From Chitinophaga oryzae (lineage in GTDB: Bacteria; Bacteroidota; Bacteroidia; Chitinophagales; Chitinophagaceae): DNA of 64,000 nt. The stretch spans positions 5,146,001 to 5,210,000 of the forward strand of contig NZ_CP051204.2 in the NCBI RefSeq assembly GCF_012516375.2, in the 5' to 3' direction. Positions 17,467 to 24,159 of this stretch are shown here, in pieces; the stretch's first letter is position 1; the number at the start of each line of letters is the position of its first letter. A program made the position numbers and the translations under genes. The notes under the pieces were generated by a model, which saw only the letters and a program-made list of their open reading frames with translations, searched no databases and was not told the DNA's origin.

Positions 17467-18537
17467 TCATTTGATTATCTCTGCCATTCCATACCATTCG
17501 ATAGCGGCTTGTTTCATCGGATGTTGCGCCCATTCTTCCCAGTTGTTGGTGTATGGGTTGTACCCGCATTTCAGGGGTTTTGAATAGATGTCCTGTGGAT
17601 TTTCAATATAAGCCCGGCAGTCCGTACATACATACCGGAATTCACAGTCTTTACAAACAGCGATATCGTCTTTACGGATATGATTGTAACGGTTAAACGT
17701 TTTATTGTCCAGCACTGCCTGCAGGGAGGTGTCTGCCACATGGCCATAATTCTCCCGCATAGAAGGACAGTTTTTGATAAATCCCTGCTGATCTATACTC
17801 AGTTTACGATTCAGGCAGCTATTAAAACGCAGGCTTTCGGTGAATAGTTCCGTGTTCACCGTAAAGTGGTGGGCGCGTATTTCGCCGCAGGCCATGCAGG
17901 AGTTGATTTCTCCGGTGAAATAGTATACCGGTACAGAATCCGAGAATATTTTCTCCAGCTTTTCCTCCGGTGAACTATGCAGCAACAGGGATTTTACCCG
18001 TTGGTGTTTTTTCACCAGTTCGTCCAGTGTGGCTATATTCAGGCTTTTATCGTAGGGCAGTACCAGTTTGATATGCCGCAACGTGGAATCGCTGAACAAT
18101 GCCAGTAACTCTTTCAGTTCAGGCAGCGCCACCGGCTGATAAAACCGGATCTCCAGCCCTTCCAGGTGCTGGTCCAGCAGCTCACGGAAAAATGGTCCGG
18201 TATAGTCGATGGTTTCCTGGTATTCAATAACAACATTGGTAATATCCGCAAAGCGGTCCCAGGTGAGCTCCATTGCGGTAAGCTCCGGCAGGATGCGGTC
18301 ATCGATGAATCCCAGCTCACGGCTGACGAAGAAGTCCACATAACCGGTGATAGCTTCCCGGTTATCTTCCCCATAATGCGCGATACATTCGTCGATGGAA
18401 TATTGTTGCAGGAACAACAACACTTCAGCGGTATCATTCGGCAGGTGATAAAACCGGCGCATTTGCAGATCACAGAGCAGCGACATATTGGCGCCCTTTA
18501 CCAGTTGACAGTTTGCGTATATATTTAGATATTCCAT
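17467..18537 (-). CDS. gwsS: GwsS: grasp-with-spasm system SPASM-domain peptide maturase
   Basis: This is the partner of the ATP-grasp ligase in RiPP maturation. The N-terminus (FANC-like YANCQLVKGA, then SLLCDLQMRRFYHLPND) matches what I know of this family. The C-terminal part carries a SPASM-type cysteine set: CMAC near residue 218, a lone Cys in FNSCLNRK, NCPS, then CKDCEFRYVCTDC and KCGYNP near the end. These are likely auxiliary Fe-S ligands. I see no CX3CX2C motif of a classical radical SAM enzyme, so chemistry is uncertain. The start used is the ATG at 18537; a GTG lies one codon before it. It begins 9 bp after the 59-codon ORF and abuts the exporter gene. Confidence 0.85.
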   Translation of the reverse strand: MEYLNIYANCQLVKGANMSLLCDLQMRRFYHLPNDTAEVLLFLQQYSIDECIAHYGEDNREAITGYVDFFVSRELGFIDDRILPELTAMELTWDRFADITNVVIEYQETIDYTGPFFRELLDQHLEGLEIRFYQPVALPELKELLALFSDSTLRHIKLVLPYDKSLNIATLDELVKKHQRVKSLLLHSSPEEKLEKIFSDSVPVYYFTGEINSCMACGEIRAHHFTVNTELFTESLRFNSCLNRKLSIDQQGFIKNCPSMRENYGHVADTSLQAVLDNKTFNRYNHIRKDDIAVCKDCEFRYVCTDCRAYIENPQDIYSKPLKCGYNPYTNNWEEWAQHPMKQAAIEWYGMAEIIK

Positions 18538-18546
18538 CACAGAAAA

Positions 18547-18726
18547 TCAGAATTTGGAGATCGGTTTATAGAAATTATACAGTTCGAATCCTTCCGCGTT
18601 AACCCCCGAGGCTTTCTCAAACTTCGTGATGGGCAGGGAGGCAACGGATTCACTCTGCTTCAGAAAATACAGTGGCAGGGGCAGTATTTTCTTTATTTTC
18701 AGGTTGCTGATGTATTTCTTTTTCAT
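18547..18726 (-). CDS. 59-residue ORF overlapping the 3' end of gwsG
   Basis: An ATG at 18726, in the +1 frame relative to gwsG, opens 59 codons ending in TGA at 18547-18549. The first half is Lys/Leu-rich and hydrophobic (IKKILPLPLYFLKQ). The second half is polar (VASLPITKFEKASGVNAEGF) and ends ELYNFYKPISKF. It overlaps gwsG by 77 bp and ends 9 bp before gwsS, which fits a translationally coupled small gene. It has no Gly-Gly, so if it is a substrate it is not cut by the C39 domain at such a site. It might also be a chance ORF, or the true C-terminus of GwsG reached by slippage on an A8 run (about 18757-18764). Confidence 0.45.
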   Translation of the reverse strand: MKKKYISNLKIKKILPLPLYFLKQSESVASLPITKFEKASGVNAEGFELYNFYKPISKF

Positions 18727-19678
18727 GGAGAACAGATTGATGAAGTAACCGTGCGAATTTTTTTTCCAGGTAATAGTTGCAGGGATGGGACACCATGCCG
18801 AACTGACCTTCCGGGTTTATTTCGAGGAAATGATAGTTCCCCTGCATGTCCACCATCAGGTCGATGGACCCCGTGCGGAAGCGCAGTATTTTCATGAGCT
18901 GGTCCAGTTTATGTTCCAGGTCAGCGGGTAATTTATAGGGGACGGTCCTGTTGGGCCGATGGTTATCATAATTCCGGAAATCATCCGTTGTTTTCCGGTT
19001 GTTTTGGGAGAAGATGGCCATGGAATAACATACACCATCCAGGTAAAAAGTTCTGATCTCAAACTTTTTGACAATCCTTTCCTGTACCAGGGAGGGGAAA
19101 AATGTTTCCGGCACTGCGCCCAGGCTCTTTTGATCGATGGTGCTGGTCAGCATTTTGAAAGCCCGGCGCTCGGTATCCTCCAGTAAAATACATTCGCTGA
19201 GGGGCTTTACAATCAATGCAGGGTATTGTTCGAGCAAAGCCATAATTTTTGTTTTGGTAGTCACCACTTCTGTAAAAGGCGTGGAGATGTTTAATCGGCG
19301 GGCCAAATGCAACACCTGCAGTTTATTCAGGTTTTTCTCGGACAGGGGATCGTTCAGCCATTTTTGGGCATCAATGGAATGAAACAGAAAAGAATGCAGG
19401 CCGTTGAATTCGTCTACCAGAAAACGTTTCAGGGTGTACTGGCTGTTAAAGTCCGGTTGCTTCAGGCTAAACTCCGCCGGAAAGTGAGCGATCTTCCTGC
19501 GGTACCAAACCACGGCAGTTTCTGTATTATCCGGCAGATCACTAAGCTGTTGAAACCGGAAGAAATCTTCACCATTCAACCGCCGGTAAGGTATTTTCAA
19601 ATAGTCCATCCATTGGCAAACCTGGTCTGTAGTACTTTCCAGGTAGGACTGACTTAATATGAGTATCTTTTTAGACAT
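18650..19678 (-). CDS. gwsG: GwsG: grasp-with-spasm system ATP-grasp peptide ligase
   Basis: ATP-grasp enzymes of this kind (relatives of the microviridin/graspetide ligases) make ester or amide links between side chains of a precursor. The 342-residue protein starts at MSKKILILSQ (ATG 19678); an in-frame upstream extension reads into the intergenic space and is unlikely. Visible features are the N-terminal Rossmann-like part (RRLNGEDFFRFQ), the ATP-binding Lys in ALIVKPLSECILLED, the strand block FEIRTFYLDGVCYSMAIFSQ, and the metal/ATP site FLEINPEGQFGMVSHPCNYY near the end. About 25 residues after the usual end (HEKEIHQQPENKENTAPA) look disordered. It lies 91 bp after the last precursor. 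Confidence 0.88.
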   Translation of the reverse strand: MSKKILILSQSYLESTTDQVCQWMDYLKIPYRRLNGEDFFRFQQLSDLPDNTETAVVWYRRKIAHFPAEFSLKQPDFNSQYTLKRFLVDEFNGLHSFLFHSIDAQKWLNDPLSEKNLNKLQVLHLARRLNISTPFTEVVTTKTKIMALLEQYPALIVKPLSECILLEDTERRAFKMLTSTIDQKSLGAVPETFFPSLVQERIVKKFEIRTFYLDGVCYSMAIFSQNNRKTTDDFRNYDNHRPNRTVPYKLPADLEHKLDQLMKILRFRTGSIDLMVDMQGNYHFLEINPEGQFGMVSHPCNYYLEKKFARLLHQSVLHEKEIHQQPENKENTAPATVFSEAE

Positions 19679-19769
19679 GACCGGATATTGATTTTTTGTG
19701 GGGAAAGAACTGCCAGCAATAGCTGGCAGTTCTTTGATTTCCCTCATCATGATGCGGAAGGAGAAATGA

Positions 19770-19937
19770 TTAGTTATCTTGTTTGTGATCGCAGAAGTAC
19801 TGATCACCTCTCTGCGTTGCAGAGTGAGTAGTAACACCGCCGTCCATTTCCATGCTGGCCAGTGCCATCAGGCCACCTTTAATTACTTCAGGGGTTTCAA
19901 CTTTTTTTGCACTCAGCTTTGACAATTTCTTTTTCAT
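19770..19937 (-). CDS. RiPP precursor A1 (Gly-Gly leader)
   Basis: A 55-residue peptide too short for usual gene calling. The leader is MKKKLSKLSAKKVETPEVIK followed by Gly21-Gly22, a double-glycine site suited to the C39 exporter. The 33-residue tail ends TTHSATQRGDQYFCDHKQDN and is rich in Thr/Ser/Lys and Asp, the donors and acceptors joined by ATP-grasp ligases in graspetides. A second Gly-Gly occurs at 33-34. The tail is identical in protein sequence to that of precursor A2 despite ten silent base changes. It is the precursor nearest gwsG. Precursor status is inferred from leader, repeats and context. Confidence 0.85.
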   Translation of the reverse strand: MKKKLSKLSAKKVETPEVIKGGLMALASMEMDGGVTTHSATQRGDQYFCDHKQDN

Positions 19938-19982
19938 ATTGTTTTTAATTTATCAGGTTAACTACTTTTTTTGGGGATGTAC

Positions 19983-20144
19983 TTAGTCCGCTTTGGTATC
20001 CGTAACATAATGCCTGCCATTCCAGGAAGCGCTGTTGCTGGTGGTTTTGTCGCCGTCTTCCAGGCATTGCAGCTGCATTAAGCCGCCTTTCAGTGTTTCA
20101 GGAGATGTTACCGCTTTAGGGACCAGTTTTTCTAACTTTTTCAT
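19983..20144 (-). CDS. RiPP precursor B1 (Gly-Gly leader)
   Basis: A 53-residue peptide of the second precursor family. The leader is MKKLEKLVPKAVTSPETLK then Gly-Gly at 20-21. The 32-residue tail (LMQLQCLEDGDKTTSNSA, then SWNGRHYVTDTKAD) has a Thr-Thr/Ser cluster and three Asp in the last eight or so residues. It shares the leader and the ASWNGRHYVTD block with precursor B2 but differs in the first part of the tail. It has a single Cys. It lies between two A-type precursors, 38-45 bp from each. Confidence 0.82.
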   Translation of the reverse strand: MKKLEKLVPKAVTSPETLKGGLMQLQCLEDGDKTTSNSASWNGRHYVTDTKAD

Positions 20145-20182
20145 GTGTTGTAATATTGAATGAATGAATAAATGAAGGTTGA

Positions 20183-20350
20183 TTAGTTGTCTTGTTTGTG
20201 ATCGCAGAAATACTGATCACCTCTTTGGGTAGCAGAGTGGGTAGTAACACCACCATCCATTTCCATGCTAGCCAGCGCCATCAGGCCGCCTTTAACTGCT
20301 TCGGAGTTCTCTACTTTTTTTGCATTCAGTTTTGACAGTTTCTTGTCCAT
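20183..20350 (-). CDS. RiPP precursor A2 (Gly-Gly leader)
   Basis: A 55-residue peptide. The leader is MDKKLSKLNAKKVENSEAVK then Gly21-Gly22. After the Gly-Gly every residue equals precursor A1 (tail end TTHSATQRGDQYFCDHKQDN), while the leader differs from A1 at six residues. The start ATG at 20350 is unusual in giving Met-Asp instead of Met-Lys-Lys. Together with A1 it doubles the dose of one product. Confidence 0.84.
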   Translation of the reverse strand: MDKKLSKLNAKKVENSEAVKGGLMALASMEMDGGVTTHSATQRGDQYFCDHKQDN

Positions 20351-20393
20351 GGTTTTTGATTTAAAGGTTAAACGTTTTTTTCCGGGTAATTAA

Positions 20394-20567
20394 TTAACAA
20401 TCTGTTTTGTGATCGCAGGAGAACTGATCCCCTCTTTGGGTGCAAAAGGCGGTGGTGAAGTAGCAGTCGCCACCTGAAGTATCGGAGACCATTTGTAACA
20501 GGCCACCTTTAATGACTGCAGGCGCTTCTACCTTCTTTGCATTCAGTTTTGACAATTTCTTTTTCAT
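20394..20567 (-). CDS. RiPP precursor A3, Cys-rich variant
   Basis: A 57-residue peptide with an A-type leader (MKKKLSKLNAKKVEAPAVIK, Gly-Gly at 21-22). The tail keeps the A-family block TQRGDQ-x-x-CDHK but differs before it (VSDTSGGDCYFTTAFC) and ends TDC. It has four cysteines where A1 and A2 have one, so disulfides or thioether links become possible. It is between A2 and B2. It looks like a diverged copy with a new product. Confidence 0.82.
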   Translation of the reverse strand: MKKKLSKLNAKKVEAPAVIKGGLLQMVSDTSGGDCYFTTAFCTQRGDQFSCDHKTDC

Positions 20568-20609
20568 CGTTTTTCCAATTTAACAGGTTAACATTTTTCC
20601 GGGGTACGA

Positions 20610-20786
20610 TTAATTTCCGGGGTCCTGATTTACGTCAGTAACATAGTGTCTGCCATTCCAGCTCGCGGTGTTGTAGGTAGTTTTATCACCACCGTCGGTG
20701 AAAGCTTCCATCTGCATTAATCTGCCGCCTTTCAGGGTTTCAGGGGATGTTACCGCTTTGGCAACCAGTTTTTGTAACTTTTTCAT
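20610..20786 (-). CDS. RiPP precursor B2 (Gly-Gly leader), first gene of the array
   Basis: A 58-residue peptide. The leader MKKLQKLVAKAVTSPETLK with Gly-Gly at 20-21 differs from B1 at only two residues. The tail (RLMQMEAFTDGGDKTTYN, then TASWNGRHYVTDVNQD) keeps the B-family Thr-Thr and SWNGRHYVTD blocks, lacks Cys, and is longer by five residues. It is the promoter-proximal gene of the operon. Confidence 0.82.
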   Translation of the reverse strand: MKKLQKLVAKAVTSPETLKGGRLMQMEAFTDGGDKTTYNTASWNGRHYVTDVNQDPGN

Positions 20787-20810
20787 GTGATGTAGTTTTT
20801 AATGATGATG

Positions 20811-20818
20811 TAAAAGTA
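20811..20818 (-). promoter_or_regulatory. Candidate -7 element of the RiPP operon
   Basis: TACTTTTA on the minus strand, one base off TAnnTTTG, lies 25 bp upstream of the first precursor ATG. I see no good -33 TTTG at the right distance. The remaining gap up to the tRNA terminator (20819-21077) shows no ORF or other signal that I can support. Confidence 0.3.
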
Positions 20819-21077
20819 GCCGAAGGAGTTACACTGTTGAGGCGAGATGAATATTTGAGTGAGAGCGATCGATAATTGCGGTGTTCGGGAGAATATTTGC
20901 GGCGTCGGCGGAATACTGGGCGCACATTTTTTATTTCTTCAATAACAGTATTTCCCTTTAGAACTCATAAATTTCATTGCCATTCTTCATATCTTAGTAG
21001 AAGCTGATTAACCTGTATAAAGTGCGGGGAAAGAAATCGGGGTTATATAAAAGAAACGCGACCAAACGCTCCACTAA

Positions 21078-21108
21078 AAAACAAAACCCCGCGCCATGCG
21101 CGAGGTTT
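21078..21108 (-). terminator. Rho-independent terminator of tRNA-Lys
   Basis: On the minus strand an 11-bp stem (AAACCTCGCGC / GCGCGGGGTTT, one G-U pair, loop ATG) is followed by TGTTTTTT. It starts 13 bp after the tRNA 3' end. Confidence 0.85.
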
Positions 21109-21120
21109 GTAAGTTGTTTG

Positions 21121-21193
21121 TGATCCCGCTGGGACTCGAACCCAGGGCCCATACATTAAAAGTGTATTGCTCTACCAACTGAGCTACGGAATC
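21121..21193 (-). tRNA. tRNA-Lys (anticodon UUU)
   Basis: The 73-nt cloverleaf is complete. The acceptor stem is GATTCCG / CGGGATC with discriminator A, and the D arm is GCTC-AGTTGGTAGA-GC. The anticodon stem is ATACA / TGTAT with loop CTTTTAA (anticodon TTT), and the T arm is CTGGG-TTCGAGT-CCCAG. No CCA is encoded, as is common in this phylum. Confidence 0.96.
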
Positions 21194-21311
21194 ATTCCTT
21201 TTTTCGAAAGGACTGCAAAGATAGAAAAATAATTCATCTCACAAAATAAATATCTGATTTCCAGTGCATAGAATGTAAGTTTTTTACACCAATCGCCGGG
21301 AAAGGCCGTCG

Positions 21312-21319
21312 TACTTTTG
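21312..21319 (+). promoter_or_regulatory. Perfect TAnnTTTG element just before the GNAT gene
   Basis: TACTTTTG lies only 4 bp before the ATG at 21324. If it is the -7 box, the transcript would start at or next to the start codon, making a leaderless mRNA. Confidence 0.4.
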
Positions 21320-21323
21320 TACC

Positions 21324-21854
21324 ATGCAAACAATTATCACCCTCACGGGAAAACACGATGTTACGCTGAAAGCCATTACCCGCGGCGACTTACAGGACCT
21401 CGCCGTACTGGCCAACGACCCGGCTGTTGCGGCTAATCTGCGGGACAGCTTCCCGTCGCCGTACTCACTGAAAGATGCGGAGACGTTCTTCGCGCTGCTG
21501 CAGAACGGTCAATCGGAGCCCACCTGGGGCATCTATGAAAAGGATAAAATTGCCGGTGTGATCACGCTGTCACGACAGGCGGACATCTATCGCCATTCGG
21601 CGGAGATTGGCTACTGGCTGGGCGCGCCTTATCACGGCAAGGGTATCATGACGGAAGCGGTGGCGCTGCTGACGGACTACGCTTTCCGGGAAATGAACAC
21701 CTATCGCATCTATGCAGGTATATTTGCCGGTAATGAAGCGTCAAAGAAAGTCTTATTAAAAAACGGGTATCACCTGGAGGCGGTCAAAGAGAAAGCGATT
21801 ATTAAACAGGGCCGCCTGATGGACGAACATCTCATCGTTAAACTGAACTGCTGA
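21324..21854 (+). CDS. GNAT-family N-acetyltransferase, RimJ/RimL type
   Basis: It transfers an acetyl group from acetyl-CoA to an amine, often a protein N-terminus or a small molecule. The 176 residues cover one GNAT domain. Strand/helix blocks are visible, including HSAEIGYWLGAPYHGKGIMTEA, which carries the acetyl-CoA pyrophosphate loop (motif A, roughly Gln/Arg-x-x-Gly-x-Gly, here YHGKGI), and the C-terminal NEASKKVLLKNGYHLE block typical of the RimJ/RimL branch. Substrate is not predictable. The stop and the next start overlap as TGATG, so translation is probably coupled to the next gene. Confidence 0.88.
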   Translation: MQTIITLTGKHDVTLKAITRGDLQDLAVLANDPAVAANLRDSFPSPYSLKDAETFFALLQNGQSEPTWGIYEKDKIAGVITLSRQADIYRHSAEIGYWLGAPYHGKGIMTEAVALLTDYAFREMNTYRIYAGIFAGNEASKKVLLKNGYHLEAVKEKAIIKQGRLMDEHLIVKLNC

Positions 21855-22795
21855 TGACGAACCACATAACGCAGAAAATAAGTAACAAAACCGGCGTGCC
21901 GGGCATCGTGGAGGCGCTCGGCTCCCTCAGCGGCTCCGATCTCTCGTCGCTGTTGATGGAAGTGTACCGGCTGCGGGCGGAACAGCTATCTGCCGGAACG
22001 CTGTTGCAGCAATACCAGCGCAATGCCTTCGCTCAACCGGCAGACACGGACATGGTCCTGATGCTGGAGAAAGAACTGGAGATACTGCGTTACCTGCGGC
22101 AGCAGGGCTACCAGCCGCTGGAGCTGTCCCCGGTGGGACAGTTCGGCAGCTGTGCCGTAGTGGGCACCGTGAGCCAGAAGAAGATCATCTCCGCTATCCG
22201 GCATACGGAGGTAATGGCCGACGCTACCAACGCCCTGGCGCTGCATATGGCTGGTATCCGGAGCGAGGGCGGGTTCAACAGCGACATACTCCGCTACAGT
22301 ACCGTTCACCGGCATATCCGGGCGATGCGGCTCCCCGGGAAAAGCTATACGCCGCACTTTAAGGTAGCCTGCATGGTGGCGGCGGGGAAAGACACGGGTA
22401 ACTACACGTTTGAATGCACGTCAGTAAAGGAACAACTGTTGCATATTTATTGGCTGTTAACCGTTATTTTTGCTGTACAGCAGGTATCCGTGAAAATCAT
22501 CCCGCGCAGCGGCTATAAAGGCGATACGCTGATCGCCGCGATCGGGGAACTGTCTGCCGGCATGCCCATGAAAGTAACGGTTGAACCGCAGGCGGAAGAG
22601 AACAACTACTACAAAGGACTGCAGTTCAAAGTGATGATACAACCGGGGCAGGGCCCTGAAATGGAGATTGCGGACGGCGGTTTCACCGACTGGACCCAGC
22701 AACTGACGGGCAATAAAAAGGAACGCTGCCTGATATCCGGTATCGGTTTAAGTCTGCTTATCAAACATGCGCAACACAGCAAGGGTCATATTTGA
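21854..22795 (+). CDS. Conserved hypothetical protein
   Basis: I do not recognise a named family, though the block SPVGQFGSCAVVGTVSQKK, followed by IRHTEVMADATNALAL, looks strongly conserved in type and I recall similar unnamed proteins in other phyla. The 313 residues have no signal peptide or membrane helix, so it is cytosolic. The order of motifs (an acidic helix, the Gly-rich SPVG block, RHTEV, then a late ADGGFTDW) suggests an enzyme. The gene is coupled to the GNAT gene upstream (TGATG) and overlaps the AraC-type gene by 29 bp, which points to one operon. Confidence 0.7.
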   Translation: MTNHITQKISNKTGVPGIVEALGSLSGSDLSSLLMEVYRLRAEQLSAGTLLQQYQRNAFAQPADTDMVLMLEKELEILRYLRQQGYQPLELSPVGQFGSCAVVGTVSQKKIISAIRHTEVMADATNALALHMAGIRSEGGFNSDILRYSTVHRHIRAMRLPGKSYTPHFKVACMVAAGKDTGNYTFECTSVKEQLLHIYWLLTVIFAVQQVSVKIIPRSGYKGDTLIAAIGELSAGMPMKVTVEPQAEENNYYKGLQFKVMIQPGQGPEMEIADGGFTDWTQQLTGNKKERCLISGIGLSLLIKHAQHSKGHI

Positions 22796-23603
22796 AAATG
22801 AAACAGGGCATCCGCTCAGGATCGCCTATCCTTCTCCTGCGCTGTGTTCCCTTGTTGAATATTACTTTGAGATAGACCTGTCTCATGCCACGGCTATGCA
22901 ATCCATGAAAGGGCTGCCGGCGGTGACGACGCTGCTGGCTTTTCCCCTGCGCCCCACGGCATGGACTTCCGTCGACGATGCCAATGGCAGGGTGCTCCGG
23001 TTGCAACATTCGCAGTTCCTCGGGCATCTCACCCATTCTTACAGCAGCCTGTACGCCCCCGGCACCCTGATATTCTTTATAAAATTAAAACCCGGGGCCG
23101 CTGCCAGGCTTTTCCGCTGCCCTCCGGCTGAACTGGAAAACAGTCAGCTGCCCCTGCCCTTCTTATCGAGAGATACGGGCCTCTTTAAAAACACCTGCCT
23201 GGAAGAACAACTGACTGCGGCCACTCATTTTGCGGACCGCGTCCGGCACTGTGAACACGCCCTGCAGCTGACGCTGGTGGAGCTTCCCGATACCGATCAC
23301 CGGTTCGACATGGTGGCGCACTGCCTCCGTAAATTTGAATCGTTGCAGCTAAAGGACGAGAAAGGGCTGCAACATCTCTGTGGCAGCCTGCACGTCACCT
23401 ACGCGTCTTTGAGAAGATACTTCCTGTCAACACTGGGCGTAACGCCCAAATTTGCACAGAAGACCATCCGCTTTAAAAAAGCCCTGCAGGAATACAGGTC
23501 CTGCGGATATAACTTCTATTATGAAGATTTTGGTTACACCGATTTTTCACACTTTGCCAAAGATGCCAGGGCGCTTACCGGGAGTAGTCCCCTGGAGTTG
23601 TAA
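22767..23603 (+). CDS. AraC-family transcriptional regulator
   Basis: The 278-residue protein has an N-terminal ligand-sensing region of the kind called DUF6597 in Bacteroidota AraC proteins (PSPALCSLVEYYFEI, LYAPGTLIFFIKLKPGAA). A C-terminal double helix-turn-helix domain follows at about 185-278 (LHVTYASLRRYFLSTLGVTP, then YYEDFGYTDFSHFAKDARAL and GSSPLEL). The final helix block is typical of AraC proteins. It overlaps the gene before it by 29 bp. Target genes are unknown; it may control its own operon. Confidence 0.87.
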   Translation: MRNTARVIFENETGHPLRIAYPSPALCSLVEYYFEIDLSHATAMQSMKGLPAVTTLLAFPLRPTAWTSVDDANGRVLRLQHSQFLGHLTHSYSSLYAPGTLIFFIKLKPGAAARLFRCPPAELENSQLPLPFLSRDTGLFKNTCLEEQLTAATHFADRVRHCEHALQLTLVELPDTDHRFDMVAHCLRKFESLQLKDEKGLQHLCGSLHVTYASLRRYFLSTLGVTPKFAQKTIRFKKALQEYRSCGYNFYYEDFGYTDFSHFAKDARALTGSSPLEL

Positions 23604-23645
23604 AGGATGTAATACTCCGGCCTGAAAATTGTGCAAAAAACAACC

Positions 23646-24113
23646 ATGGAAATACCAAATATCACCAGGCATCTTCAGGTACCGGTACCTCCGGACCAGG
23701 CCTATACGAAATTCGTCTACGAAATCAATGAATGGTGGCCCAAAGCCTATACCTGGTCGGGCGAAAAATTGCTGAATATCCGCATCCATCCGGCGGTCAA
23801 CGGCCTTTGCACCGAAACAGGCCCGTATGAGTTCCGGTGCGACTGGGGCCGGGTCATTTACATTACCGAAGGGGAAAGCATCGCCTTTTTATGGCAGATT
23901 GGGCCTGACAGAACGCCCGAGCCGGACCCGGACAAAGCCAGTGAGGTGTTTTTGCACTTTTTTAAGGAGAGCGATCAGAAGACGAGGATCGATTTCGGAC
24001 ACCGGCATTTTGCGCGGCACGGACAGAAAGGAGGTTTGTATAGGGAAGCCATGAACAACCCGGAAGGCTGGGATTTCATCCTGGATAAATTCGTACAGTA
24101 TTGTTCAGCATAA
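23646..24113 (+). CDS. SRPBCC/AHSA1-like domain protein
   Basis: The start is the ATG at 23646 (155 residues); a GTG five codons earlier is possible. The helix-grip pattern is visible: an opening strand (ITRHLQVPVPPDQAYTKFV), then INEWWPKAYTW, a central FRCDWGRVIYITEGESIAFLW, and a last helix (NPEGWDFILDKFVQYCS). Proteins of this group bind small hydrophobic ligands or act as Aha1-like partners; many have no known role. It follows the AraC-type gene by 42 bp and may be read with it. A shared terminator separates it from the convergent DinB-like gene. Confidence 0.8.
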   Translation: MEIPNITRHLQVPVPPDQAYTKFVYEINEWWPKAYTWSGEKLLNIRIHPAVNGLCTETGPYEFRCDWGRVIYITEGESIAFLWQIGPDRTPEPDPDKASEVFLHFFKESDQKTRIDFGHRHFARHGQKGGLYREAMNNPEGWDFILDKFVQYCSA

Positions 24114-24155
24114 AACGCCTTTCCACCGGGGCCCGTACCGGCAGAAAGGCGTTTT
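24112..24155. terminator. Bidirectional terminator between SRPBCC and DinB-like genes
   Basis: A 12-bp perfect stem (AAAACGCCTTTC / GAAAGGCGTTTT) with A/T tails on both sides lies between two convergent stops. Confidence 0.8.
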
Positions 24156-24159
24156 AGCA

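Noticed and set aside
18650..19837. Longer GwsG starting at 19837
   Set aside because: The extra 53 codons would run across the intergenic gap and into the last precursor gene in another frame. The MSKKILILSQ start at 19678 gives the normal N-terminal strand.
19770..20786. Lanthipeptide precursors
   Set aside because: Leaders have a Gly-Gly end and tails have Ser/Thr and some Cys, but no LanB, LanC or LanM-like enzyme is present; the linked enzymes are ATP-grasp and SPASM types, and B2 lacks Cys.
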